Part shown: positions 10,760 to 19,488 of the stretch, one piece after another
Numbering within the stretch: the first letter of the stretch is position 1
How the letters are laid out: each line of letters starts with the position of its first letter
From: an uncultured Prevotellaceae bacterium
GTDB lineage: Bacteria; Bacteroidota; Bacteroidia; Bacteroidales; Bacteroidaceae
Direction of reading: 5' to 3'
DNA length: 64,000 bases
Assembly: GCA_945833925.1 (NCBI GenBank)
Contig: CAMAFX010000001.1
Coordinates: forward strand, 55,657-119,656
Position numbers and translations under genes: made by a program
The notes under the pieces: model-generated
The model's input: only the letters and a program-made list of their open reading frames with translations
The model's database searches: none
Told to the model about the DNA's origin: nothing

Positions 10760-11998
10760 TTAGTAATTGAATTCTCCGAACTCGCTCTTGATAAGTAGGC
10801 GTCCACCTCTGCGTTGGAGCTCCTCCCCTTCGGGAGAGGCGGGGGTGGGGCTTTCGATATGTCCGATCACCTGTGCGTCGATGCCGAAACTCTTTGAGAG
10901 TGCAATGACCTTCTCTGCATCCTCGGGACTGACGTACACCTCCAGGCGATGACCCATGTTGAAGACCTTGTATGCCTCAGCATAGTCGGTACCGCTCTCC
11001 TTGATGATAGCCTTGAACAGGGGAGGAACGGGGAACATGTTGTCCTTGATGACGCGGCAGTTGTCGCCCACAAAGTGCAACACCTTGGTCTGTGCACCGC
11101 CGGTGCAGTGTACCATTCCGTGCAGAACCTCCTGCAACTTCACGCTACGCTCGCCGGCAAGAGCCTTCATGTCGTCCAGTAACTTCTTAACTACCGGCGC
11201 ATAGGTGCGGGTGGGCGAGAGGACCAGTTTGCCGGCATTGATGGGACTGCCCTCAACCTCGTCGGTCAACTTGTACGAACCGCTGTATACCAGTTCCTCG
11301 GGTACAGCCTTGTCGTAACTCTCGGGATACTTCTCAGCCAGATACTTGCTGAACACGTCGTGGCGTGCCGAGGTCAGGCCGTTCGAACCCATACCGCCGT
11401 TGTACTCCTTCTCGTATGTTGCCTGACCGCTCGACGACAGACCTACGATGACGTCGCCCGGACGTATGTTGGCATTGTCGATGACGTCGCTGCGCTTCAT
11501 GCGGCAGGTGACGGTAGAGTCAACGATGATGGTGCGTACAAGGTCGCCCACGTCGGCTGTCTCGCCGCCGGTGGCATAGATGCCTACGCCCATCTCGCGC
11601 ATCTGCTGCAGCAGTTCGTCGGTTCCGTTGATGATAGCCGAGATGACCTCGCCAGGGATGAGCATCTTGTTGCGGCCTATGGTCGAACTCACCAGTATGT
11701 TGTCCACCGCACCCACGCAGAGCAAGTCGTCGGTGTTCATGATGAGCGCGTCCTGTGCAATGCCCTTCCATACCGAGAGGTCGCCTGTTTCCTTCCAGTA
11801 CATATATGCCAGGCTCGACTTGGTGCCTGCGCCGTCGGCATGCATGATGTTGCAATATTCAGGGTCTCCCCCTAAGATGTCGGGGATTATCTTGCAGAAT
11901 GCCTGTGGAAAAATTCCTTTGTCGATGTTCTTGATTGCGTTGTGAACATCCTCTTTTGCTGCGCTTACTCCGCGCATCATGTAGCGTTGGTTACTCAT
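10760..11998 (-). CDS. PurM-like phosphoribosylformylglycinamidine cyclo-ligase (AIR synthetase-related)
   Basis: MHADGAGTKSSLAYMYWKETGD, GIYATGGETADVGDLVRT, DVIVGLSSSGQATYEKEYNGGMGSNG. The C-terminus carries a repeat-derived insertion (see findings). Confidence 0.85.
   Translation of the reverse strand: MSNQRYMMRGVSAAKEDVHNAIKNIDKGIFPQAFCKIIPDILGGDPEYCNIMHADGAGTKSSLAYMYWKETGDLSVWKGIAQDALIMNTDDLLCVGAVDNILVSSTIGRNKMLIPGEVISAIINGTDELLQQMREMGVGIYATGGETADVGDLVRTIIVDSTVTCRMKRSDVIDNANIRPGDVIVGLSSSGQATYEKEYNGGMGSNGLTSARHDVFSKYLAEKYPESYDKAVPEELVYSGSYKLTDEVEGSPINAGKLVLSPTRTYAPVVKKLLDDMKALAGERSVKLQEVLHGMVHCTGGAQTKVLHFVGDNCRVIKDNMFPVPPLFKAIIKESGTDYAEAYKVFNMGHRLEVYVSPEDAEKVIALSKSFGIDAQVIGHIESPTPASPEGEELQRRGGRLLIKSEFGEFNY
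10811..10855. repeat. GC-rich palindromic element, copy C, inside the PurM-like coding sequence
   Basis: gcgttggagctcctccccttcgggagaggcgggggtggggctttc. Confidence 0.85.
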
Positions 11999-12165
11999 TA
12001 CTATATAGTGTTTTCTGTTTTTGATTCACAATAAGTCTCTGCAAAAATAATATAATTATATTATATAGGCAAGTTTTTTGCTAATTATGGGTGCATAGAT
12101 GGGGGTCAATCTGTCAATTCTGCAAAAAAAAGAAAAATCCTTGTCGTTTTTTCGTGTTTTTGAAC

Positions 12166-12173
12166 TAACTTTG
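12166..12173 (+). promoter_or_regulatory. Bacteroidetes -7 box (TAACTTTG) upstream of the TlpA-like gene
   Basis: Exact match to TAnnTTTG, about 80 nt before the ATG at 12252. Confidence 0.6.
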
Positions 12174-12176
12174 CAA

Positions 12177-12220
12177 CTGAGCGTATAAAACGAAATGGCT
12201 TCGTAAGAGTAGCCGCTCAG
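12177..12220 (+). promoter_or_regulatory. Putative structured 5' leader
   Basis: Outer inverted repeat CTGAGCG (12177-12183)/CGCTCAG (12214-12220) enclosing hairpin ACGAA-ATGGC-TTCGT (12190-12204). Confidence 0.4.
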
Positions 12221-12251
12221 GTATGCAGAATATAGTAATAAGACAAAAAAT

Positions 12252-13688
12252 ATGAAAAGACTGAATTTCCTTCTTCTGGCGATGGCATTGCTCGTGTGCA
12301 GTGCTGCTTTCTCGCAGGGTCTTCCGTCGCTCGTCTACGGCAAGGATAAGGCCGTAATCAGCGGTAAGTTGTCCAATGTGGCTGACGTTGACAGTGTGAT
12401 GCTTGTCTATGTCTCCACCCTTACTGGCCAGCGTGTTGCCGAGTCAGTCCCTGTGTCTGCCGATGGCTCTTTCTCGCTGTCTGCCGATGTCAGAGCGACT
12501 CAGTATGCGCGTCTCTTTTTCGTCGATTCGAAAAAGCCTGATGGCGAGAAGAGAATTTTCTCTGCCATTATCACTCCTGGCATGAACCTGAAACTGACTT
12601 GCGACGGCAAACTGTTGGGCGCAGATTCGAAGAAGAAACCATGGAAGGTGAGTGGCGATTATGACAGGTTCAACGCCGACATGCTGAACTTCGAGACGGA
12701 ATATCAGGCAAACGATTTTTTCAAGAGCATCAACGGTTCCGGAATGTCAAGTCTGAAGGGTAAGGGAGTGGCAGAATTCTGTACAATATTGAAGTCCTTG
12801 TACGATGAGGGTGTTGCCCGCATAAACGCGGACAAGCGTCTGAGTCCGGAGTTCAAGGAATATGCTGTCGTACAGGCGCAGATTCTCTACGGTGTGATGC
12901 TTGCTCAAGGCTCCAAGATGCTCAAGTATGCAAATGGAGGCGTTGGAGAGTATAATTTCACTGATGCCGAATACAAGAGTTTCGCGGAGATGAATCCTTT
13001 CAAGAGCAATGCCGCCCTCTATGGAGTGTATGGCTGTTCCGCTCTTGATTTTGCCGATTATATTGGTAAAACATTCGGACAGACTTATGAACGTCCAGAG
13101 TGCTGCAAGGAACTTGCTGCTGCGCGTCAGTATATGGCTGATATAAACGACTACAAGGTTGTTGAAGACCTGTCGAAGGTAAGTTCGGAGGCACCTCATT
13201 TCGAGGATATGATACTTGCTGCCAACGATGCCCTAAAGGCGAAGATAGAGGCTAACAAGAACAAGACCGGATACAACATCGTTGAACTTGACGAGAGTCT
13301 TGCCGGCGAGGATGTCCTCAAGGGTATTGTAGAGAAGTACAAGGGCAAGCCGGTATTAGTCGACTTCTGGGCAACATGGTGTGGTCCCTGCCGTGCTGCA
13401 ATGAAGACCATCATCCCTGTCAAGGAAGAACTCTGGGACAAGTGCGCCTTCGTATACGTCACCGGTCCAAGTTCACCCCGTTCGACATGGAGCATGTCCA
13501 TCCCCGACATTCATGGTGACCACTACTACGTCACTGCTGCTCAGTGGGACACCCTGCTCAAGCAGTTCAACTCCCAGGGCATCCCCACCTATGTTGTTGT
13601 AGACAGCGAGGGCAATGCCCAGAATCACTACGTTGGCTTCCCTGGTGTCGACGTCATTCGCGAACAGTTGACCGGCGCAATGAAGTAA
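12252..13688 (+). CDS. TlpA-like thiol-disulfide oxidoreductase with an N-terminal DUF4369-like region
   Basis: Signal peptide MKRLNFLLLAMALLVCSAAFSQ; VLVDFWATWCGPCRAAMK thioredoxin active site. Confidence 0.85.
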   Translation: MKRLNFLLLAMALLVCSAAFSQGLPSLVYGKDKAVISGKLSNVADVDSVMLVYVSTLTGQRVAESVPVSADGSFSLSADVRATQYARLFFVDSKKPDGEKRIFSAIITPGMNLKLTCDGKLLGADSKKKPWKVSGDYDRFNADMLNFETEYQANDFFKSINGSGMSSLKGKGVAEFCTILKSLYDEGVARINADKRLSPEFKEYAVVQAQILYGVMLAQGSKMLKYANGGVGEYNFTDAEYKSFAEMNPFKSNAALYGVYGCSALDFADYIGKTFGQTYERPECCKELAAARQYMADINDYKVVEDLSKVSSEAPHFEDMILAANDALKAKIEANKNKTGYNIVELDESLAGEDVLKGIVEKYKGKPVLVDFWATWCGPCRAAMKTIIPVKEELWDKCAFVYVTGPSSPRSTWSMSIPDIHGDHYYVTAAQWDTLLKQFNSQGIPTYVVVDSEGNAQNHYVGFPGVDVIREQLTGAMK

Positions 13689-13771
13689 CTTTTCGAAAAT
13701 GATACTGTCAGGTTGTTCTGTCAAAGAAGTTATTTTTCACCATTACTAAGTTGTTTTGTAAATTATAAGAG

Positions 13772-14008
13772 ATGAATGCAGTGATATATGACCAAATGAC
13801 ACCCCTTCAGATTGCATTGGGTGTTTACAAAAATCTTTCAAAGAAAGCAAAGAAAGAATTCAAAAAGGCGATTGCTGAGATGGAGGAAGCAGAATTTGAC
13901 ATTACCAAGACAACTGCCTATAAAGAATCAATGCGCGATGTTGAGGAAGGAAGGATTCATGAAGTTGGGAGCATTGAAGAATTGAAAGCAATATACGATG
14001 CTTTATGA
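13772..14008 (+). CDS. Antitoxin of a YafQ-type toxin-antitoxin module
   Basis: 78 aa, directly upstream of and overlapping (ATGA) a YafQ/RelE-like toxin. Confidence 0.65.
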   Translation: MNAVIYDQMTPLQIALGVYKNLSKKAKKEFKKAIAEMEEAEFDITKTTAYKESMRDVEEGRIHEVGSIEELKAIYDAL

Positions 14009-14280
14009 AATACTCTCTTTCTTATACTAACTCATTCCTGCGCGATTTGAAACGTTGCAAGAAGCGTGGTTTGGATGAAAACAAATTATGGGAAGTCGTT
14101 GGCAAACTTTCTAATGGGGAACCATTGGATCCAAAACATCGCACACATAAACTCACGGGTAAGCGCGATGGTCAGTGGGAGTGTCATATTGAACCTGATT
14201 GGTTACTTGTGTGGGAACAAAATGATACTGAACTGAAGCTTCTACTTCTCAACACTGGCACACATAGCGATTTGTTTTGA
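14005..14280 (+). CDS. YafQ-family type II toxin (RelE/ParE superfamily)
   Basis: FLRDLKRCKKRGLD...HKLTGKRDGQWECHIEPDWLLVW...LLLNTGTHSDLF is the YafQ signature. Confidence 0.9.
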   Translation: MKYSLSYTNSFLRDLKRCKKRGLDENKLWEVVGKLSNGEPLDPKHRTHKLTGKRDGQWECHIEPDWLLVWEQNDTELKLLLLNTGTHSDLF

Positions 14281-14286
14281 ACCGTT

Positions 14287-15813
14287 TTATAGCATATCCT
14301 CGCTGTTCCAGAACTTCCAACTGGCAAGGGCTTGCAGATGGAGCATCTCGAGACCGTTCTTGACGGTGGCACCTTGTGCCTTGCCCCTCTTCATGAAAAG
14401 TGTTTCGAGAGGGTTGTAGACGAGATCGAAGAGAAGGTTACGCTCGCTCATGCTCTCGTAGGGCAGGGCAGGGCACTGGTCTACCTTGGGGTGCATGCCC
14501 ACCGGCGAACAGTTGATGATGACGGGATATTCCTGGATGATTTCGGGAGTCACTTCCTCGTATGTGAGAGTTCCTTCCACCGAAGAGGATGGAGTGCCTT
14601 TTCGACTGACATAGCGCCATGTGATGCCCAGTTCTTCCAGTGCTACGCAGATTGCCTTCGAGGCACCGCCCGTACCCAGTACGAGGGCTTTCTTGTGATG
14701 GGGTTTGAGGAGTGGCTTGATGCTCTCGGTGAAACCGATGATGTCGCTGTTGTAACCAATGAGACGTGGCTCCTCCCCTTCTGTGGTGGGGCTTCTCTTT
14801 ATCTTGATGGTGTTGACGGCGCCGATACGTGCTGCCATTGGGTGCAACTCGTCCATCAGTGGCAGGATGGCCTGCTTGTGAGGTATGGTGCAGTTCAGTC
14901 CGCGCAGGTTGGGGTTCTGGCGCACAACGTCGAGCAGCATATTGGCGTCTGGTATCTCGAAGTTGAGATACTCGGCGTCTGTGCCTTCGTTGGCAAATTT
15001 CTCTGTGAAGAATTTCCTGCTGAAACTGTGACCGAGGGGGTAGCCTATAAGGCCGTAGAGTTCTGTCTCTGCCTTTTTTCTTTCTGCCAGATACATAGTG
15101 CAAATGCCAAAAGTGAATCTTTTCCAGTAGATGTTGCAGAAGCCGACACGCTGGAGTATCTTCTCCATCTCTTCGCCCTGTGGAAATGCCTCCATCGTGG
15201 CAGGCAGGTAACTGTAGGCACTGCTGTCCTTGCTGACGAGGCGGCCCATGGCGGGCATCCATACGTGACTGTATAGCCAGAAGAGCTGGCGCATGGGGAA
15301 GTGTGGCGGAGTGGCGAGTTCCACTATCAGTACGTGTCCGCCTTTCTTGGTGACACGCAGCATCTCCCTGAGACCGGCTTCGAGGTTCTGAAAGTTTCTG
15401 ACTCCGTAGGCGACGGTGACGGCGTCGAACGTCTCGTCGTCGAACGACAGGTTGAGGCAGTCCTCCTTCTGGAATGAGATGACGCTGTCGAGATGTGCCT
15501 CGCTGACTTTCTTCCTTCCCACCTGCATCATACCCTCGCTGAGGTCTGCACCGATGATTCGCGCCGGTGCTATGCGCTCGGCCTCGAGTATGGCAAAGTC
15601 GCCCGTTCCGGTGGCTATGTCAAGGATGGTCTGTGGCTTGTACTTCCCCAGTCGGTCGACGGCTTTTCTGCGCCATCCCTTGTCTATGCCCATGGAGAGG
15701 GCATGGTTAAGAAAATCATAGGTGGGGGCGATGTTGTCGAACATCGTCTCCACCTGATCTTTCTTTTCACCCTGTGTAGAATAGGGTTTAATTACTTCTT
15801 GCTTGTAAGCCAT
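14287..15813 (-). CDS. menG-aroE: Fusion of demethylmenaquinone methyltransferase and shikimate dehydrogenase
   Basis: Residues about 1-245 UbiE/MenG ([34 protein letters not shown]); from about 250 AroE ([40 protein letters not shown]). One uninterrupted frame. Confidence 0.9.
   Translation of the reverse strand: MAYKQEVIKPYSTQGEKKDQVETMFDNIAPTYDFLNHALSMGIDKGWRRKAVDRLGKYKPQTILDIATGTGDFAILEAERIAPARIIGADLSEGMMQVGRKKVSEAHLDSVISFQKEDCLNLSFDDETFDAVTVAYGVRNFQNLEAGLREMLRVTKKGGHVLIVELATPPHFPMRQLFWLYSHVWMPAMGRLVSKDSSAYSYLPATMEAFPQGEEMEKILQRVGFCNIYWKRFTFGICTMYLAERKKAETELYGLIGYPLGHSFSRKFFTEKFANEGTDAEYLNFEIPDANMLLDVVRQNPNLRGLNCTIPHKQAILPLMDELHPMAARIGAVNTIKIKRSPTTEGEEPRLIGYNSDIIGFTESIKPLLKPHHKKALVLGTGGASKAICVALEELGITWRYVSRKGTPSSSVEGTLTYEEVTPEIIQEYPVIINCSPVGMHPKVDQCPALPYESMSERNLLFDLVYNPLETLFMKRGKAQGATVKNGLEMLHLQALASWKFWNSEDML
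14769..14797. repeat. GC-rich palindromic element, degenerate copy D, inside the AroE coding sequence
   Basis: gctcctccccttctgtggtggggcttctc. Confidence 0.7.
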
Positions 15814-16742
15814 TCGGTTACGTTCTTAGCGATACGAGCCTCGATGTCGCCCTCTGCATCAGCAGGGGTGAACTTCTCGCCTACGATGTGCTCGTATAGC
15901 TCTATGTAGCGCTCGCTGACGCTCTCTGCGTATGCGTTGGTGATCTCTGGCATCTTGTCGCCTGGACGGTTCATGAACTCGTGCTCGATGAGCCACTGGC
16001 GTACGAACTCCTTCGAGAGCTGCTTCTGTGGTTCGCCTGCGGCAAACTTCTCCTCGTAGCCTTCTGCGTAGAAGTAGCGGCTCGAGTCGGGGGTGTGTAT
16101 CTCGTCGATGAGGATTACCTTGCCGTCGCGCTTGCCGAACTCATACTTTGTGTCGACAAGGATGAGGCCCTTCTTGGCTGCTATCTCGGTGCCGCGCTGG
16201 AAGAGCAGGCGTGTGTACTTCTCCATCTGCTCGTAGTCCTCCTTGCTGACGATGCCCTGAGCGATGATCTGCTCCTTCGAGATGTTCTCGTCGTGACCTT
16301 CCTCTGCCTTGGTGGTAGGGGTGATGATTGGTTCGGGGAACTTCTGGTTCTCTTTCATGCCGTCGGGCAGCTTCACGCCACAGAGTTCGCGGCATCCGTT
16401 CTTGTAGTCGCGCCATGCCGAACCGGTAAGGTAGCCGCGGATGATCATCTCCACACGGAATCCCTCAGCCTTCAGACCTACGGTAACCATTGGGTCGGGA
16501 GTGGCGAGCTTCCAGTTTGGCACGATGTCGCTTGTTGCATCGAGGAAACTTGCGGCAATCTGGTTGAGCACCTGTCCCTTGAAGGGGATACCCTTTGGAA
16601 GGATTACGTCGAATGCCGAGATGCGGTCTGTTGCAACCATTACCATAAGATCGTCGTTGATGTTGTAAACGTCGCGAACCTTACCATGATAAACACTTAC
16701 CTGTCCGGGCAGGTTTAAGTCTGTGCGTGTTAATGCTTTCAT
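15792..16742 (-). CDS. purC: SAICAR synthase
   Basis: [59 protein letters not shown]. Confidence 0.95.
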   Translation of the reverse strand: MKALTRTDLNLPGQVSVYHGKVRDVYNINDDLMVMVATDRISAFDVILPKGIPFKGQVLNQIAASFLDATSDIVPNWKLATPDPMVTVGLKAEGFRVEMIIRGYLTGSAWRDYKNGCRELCGVKLPDGMKENQKFPEPIITPTTKAEEGHDENISKEQIIAQGIVSKEDYEQMEKYTRLLFQRGTEIAAKKGLILVDTKYEFGKRDGKVILIDEIHTPDSSRYFYAEGYEEKFAAGEPQKQLSKEFVRQWLIEHEFMNRPGDKMPEITNAYAESVSERYIELYEHIVGEKFTPADAEGDIEARIAKNVTEWLTSKK

Positions 16743-16765
16743 AATTTTATATTTTAATTTTTAAT

Positions 16766-17749
16766 TCATTTTGGAATCAACGTCGGGTGTGTCTTGTCAT
16801 ACTCCTCCTTGCGCTTCTTGTCTGCCTTGTCGTAGGCGTCGACGATGCGTGTCACAAGCTTGTGGCGCACGATGTCTTTCTTGCTCATCTCTATGAAACT
16901 GATGCCCTCCACGTCCTTCAGCGTCTGCAATGCATCGATGAGTCCACTCTTTGTGTGTGGTGGCAGGTCAATCTGCGTGAAGTCGCCCGTGATAATCATC
17001 TTGGTGTTCGTTCCCATTCGGGTCAGGAACATCTTTATCTGGGCTGGAGTGGTGTTCTGCGCCTCGTCCAGTATGACCACGGCGTCGTTGAGTGTCCTGC
17101 CTCGCATAAACGCCAGTGGTGCTATCTGTATGATGTTCTGCTGAAGCATCTCCTGCAGTTTGAGGCTGGGAATCATATCCTCCAGGGCGTCGTAGAGCGG
17201 TTGCAGATAGGGGTCTATCTTGTCCTTCATGTCGCCTGGCAGAAAACCGAGTTTCTCGCCTGCTTCAACGGCAGGGCGCGACAGTATGATTTTCCTTATC
17301 TCCTTGTTCTTCAGTGCACGAACGGCAAGTGCGATGCTGGTGTATGTCTTTCCACTTCCGGCAGGACCGGTGGCAAATATCATGTCCGACGCATTGTATG
17401 CCTTGACCAGTTTCTGCTGGTTCTCGCTGCGTGCGGTGATGGGTTTGCCCTGCACACTGTAAACTATCACGCCCTCGATGCCGTCTTTCTTGGTCTTCTC
17501 GCCGCGCAGTATGTGCAGGATGTCTTCCTCTGTCAACTGGTTATACTTGACGCAGTGCTTCTGGAGCTTGGCAATATTCTCGTCGAACGAAGCCAACTCT
17601 TCCTCGTCGCCCATAACCTTGATGACGTTTCCCCTTGCCACGATGCGCAGCTTGGGATACAGGGCCTTTATCATCTGCATATTTGCATTATTGACTCCGT
17701 AGAAGATAACTGGGTCAACATCCTCCAAAACAATGTGCTTCTCTGTCAT
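16766..17749 (-). CDS. PhoH family protein
   Basis: FATGPAGSGKTYTSIALAVRAL, ILDEAQNTTPAQIKMFLTRMG. Confidence 0.93.
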   Translation of the reverse strand: MTEKHIVLEDVDPVIFYGVNNANMQMIKALYPKLRIVARGNVIKVMGDEEELASFDENIAKLQKHCVKYNQLTEEDILHILRGEKTKKDGIEGVIVYSVQGKPITARSENQQKLVKAYNASDMIFATGPAGSGKTYTSIALAVRALKNKEIRKIILSRPAVEAGEKLGFLPGDMKDKIDPYLQPLYDALEDMIPSLKLQEMLQQNIIQIAPLAFMRGRTLNDAVVILDEAQNTTPAQIKMFLTRMGTNTKMIITGDFTQIDLPPHTKSGLIDALQTLKDVEGISFIEMSKKDIVRHKLVTRIVDAYDKADKKRKEEYDKTHPTLIPK

Positions 17750-17817
17750 TCGCGCTTCTGCTCTGCTGATTTTGGTGCAAATTTACAAAATCATTTTGTT
17801 TTTAACCACTTTTTCAT

Positions 17818-17825
17818 TAACTTTG
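17818..17825 (+). promoter_or_regulatory. -7 box TAACTTTG close to the DUF5715 gene start
   Basis: TAnnTTTG match ending 9 nt before ATG 17835. Confidence 0.5.
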
Positions 17826-17834
17826 TTCTCGAAA

Positions 17835-18785
17835 ATGAACAATCCTTTTAAAATAAATAAATTCTACTCGGTTTCGTTGTGCGTTTTCCTTTTGCTGGCA
17901 ATTATTCGCTGGTCTTTCCCCAGTGTTGCCACACGAGGCAATAGCGCCAGTCGTGACGTATATGCCGTTCAGAACGCCCCTTCGGAGAACGTCGTCGGTG
18001 AGCAGAACGCAGTTACTCGTTCTGAAGAGCAGGCGAAGGTGTCGGCGAAGACTCAGGAGGTCAACGTGGAGAAAGGTGCCGTTGGTGCACAGGCTGAGAA
18101 GGATGTCCAGCAGAAGGATGTCCAGCAGAAGGATGTCCAGCAGAAGGAGGTCCAGCAGAAGGAGGTGCTGGCAGGCCGTTCTTCCAGCATCGACGAACCC
18201 AAGGGTGTAAAATGGCATAAGATAGGTCACGTAGCAAGTTATGAGACGTGTTTTCCCGATGTGCAGGATGTCCAGATCGTGGCAGCCCGGAAGTGGGGTG
18301 TCAAGCCCGTTCGCGACAGGGAGCAGGCAGAACAGCGTAAGGACGAACTGGTATACGTTGGCATGAGTCCATACTTCCATCTTGATGCCAGTATGAAGAG
18401 CAGCATACCGTATCTTGTGCCAAGAGCAAGCAACCTACTCAACAAGATTGGCAGGAACTTCTTTGACTCGCTCTATGTCAAGCACCTGCCACTTCATAAG
18501 ATTATCATATCGAGTATGTTGCGAACCGAACAGGACGTTGCTCGTCTTATGCAGAGCAACAAGAATGCCAGCGGACAGAGTTGCCACCGTTTCGGTACGA
18601 CGTTCGACATCTGCTACACGCGTTTCCATCTTGTCGAGGCGCCCGATGGTCCTGAACGCCGTCTTGTTCGCGACGACACCCTGAAGTATGTTCTCAGTGA
18701 AGTTCTACGTGATCTCCGCGAAGAGGGCAGATGCTACATCAAGCACGAAGTGCATCAAAGTTGCTTCCACATCACCGTTAGATAA
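17835..18785 (+). CDS. DUF5715-like membrane-anchored putative peptidase
   Basis: N-terminal anchor FYSVSLCVFLLLAIIRWSF; C-terminal SSMLRTEQDVARLMQSNKNASGQSCHRFGTTFDICYTRF. ATG at 17835 preferred over the ORF-track start at 17733. Confidence 0.7.
   Translation: MNNPFKINKFYSVSLCVFLLLAIIRWSFPSVATRGNSASRDVYAVQNAPSENVVGEQNAVTRSEEQAKVSAKTQEVNVEKGAVGAQAEKDVQQKDVQQKDVQQKEVQQKEVLAGRSSSIDEPKGVKWHKIGHVASYETCFPDVQDVQIVAARKWGVKPVRDREQAEQRKDELVYVGMSPYFHLDASMKSSIPYLVPRASNLLNKIGRNFFDSLYVKHLPLHKIIISSMLRTEQDVARLMQSNKNASGQSCHRFGTTFDICYTRFHLVEAPDGPERRLVRDDTLKYVLSEVLRDLREEGRCYIKHEVHQSCFHITVR
18098..18172 (+). repeat. 15-bp in-frame tandem repeat, about 5 copies, encoding (K[D/E]VQQ)n
   Basis: gaaggatgtccagca repeated at period 15; last copies read gaaggaggtccagca. 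Confidence 0.9.
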
Positions 18786-18872
18786 CGTGTTATAATCTCA
18801 CTGCTTTCAGAAAATATAGTCGTAGGCATGATTGTTCTTGCCACTGTTCTCGTACAGGGCTGGCGTGTGGTG

Positions 18873-18973
18873 GAGGCGAATTCAATGGAAATTGCTATGA
18901 AGGACAAGTAATGAACAGGAATGAACATGAAATACTTCGAGGCGAATTCAATTGAATTTGCTATGAAGGGCAA
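18873..18973 (+). repeat. Two 35-bp direct copies (18873-18907, 18939-18973) containing an AATTCAATTGAATT palindrome
   Basis: gaggcgaattcaatggaaattgctatgaaggacaa vs gaggcgaattcaattgaatttgctatgaagggcaa, 3 mismatches. Confidence 0.85.
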
Positions 18974-19064
18974 CTTGGTTACTTCTTATTAGTGCGAAAA
19001 TATATTACAGACAAGACACCGTTTCTTGTCCTCCAGATTGAGAAAAGGAGGCTTTCGGCGTCGT

Positions 19065-19179
19065 AAAAAATCACGGTGCGTGAGTCGGTCAAATCACGCA
19101 CCGAGATTTTTGAATTCACGCACCGAGATTTTTAAAATCACGCACCGTGATTTTTGAAATCACGTAGCGTGATTTTTCT
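19065..19179. repeat. 22-bp-period palindromic array (1 inverted + 4 direct units)
   Basis: tcacgcaccgagattttt-type units start at 19094, 19116, 19138 and 19160; reverse-oriented unit aaaaaatcacggtgcgtgagt at 19065-19085. Confidence 0.92.
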
Positions 19180-19488
19180 TATTGTTTAAAGTTACTGTTT
19201 TTGTTGCTTACAGTGTTTAAATTCGAAGCGTAACGCACTGTCTATTAGTAAGGTACATTTATTTATATTTTCGTCTGCATTGGTCATCCTGTCAGAGTCT
19301 TCTGCGTTTCTTTGTCCGACTGAGAAGTAATAGCACTGTGGCAGAATCAAGAACCGTTAACGGTACGGGGTGTCAAAATACTTTACATAGACTCGGCAGC
19401 GTGCTCGCGCGAAGAAGAAACCCAGGGTTCGGTTCGAGGCTGCTCGGCGGCCTCGCAGCATGCATCCCCCTCGCATGCATCCCCCTCG

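Noticed and set aside
18755-18973. 72-aa minus ORF with repeated FIA(N/I)SIEFAS
   Set aside because: Explained by the two 35-bp DNA repeat copies; no start context or homologous domain.
19065-19179. CRISPR array
   Set aside because: Units are contiguous at 22 bp without unique spacers and no cas genes are present.
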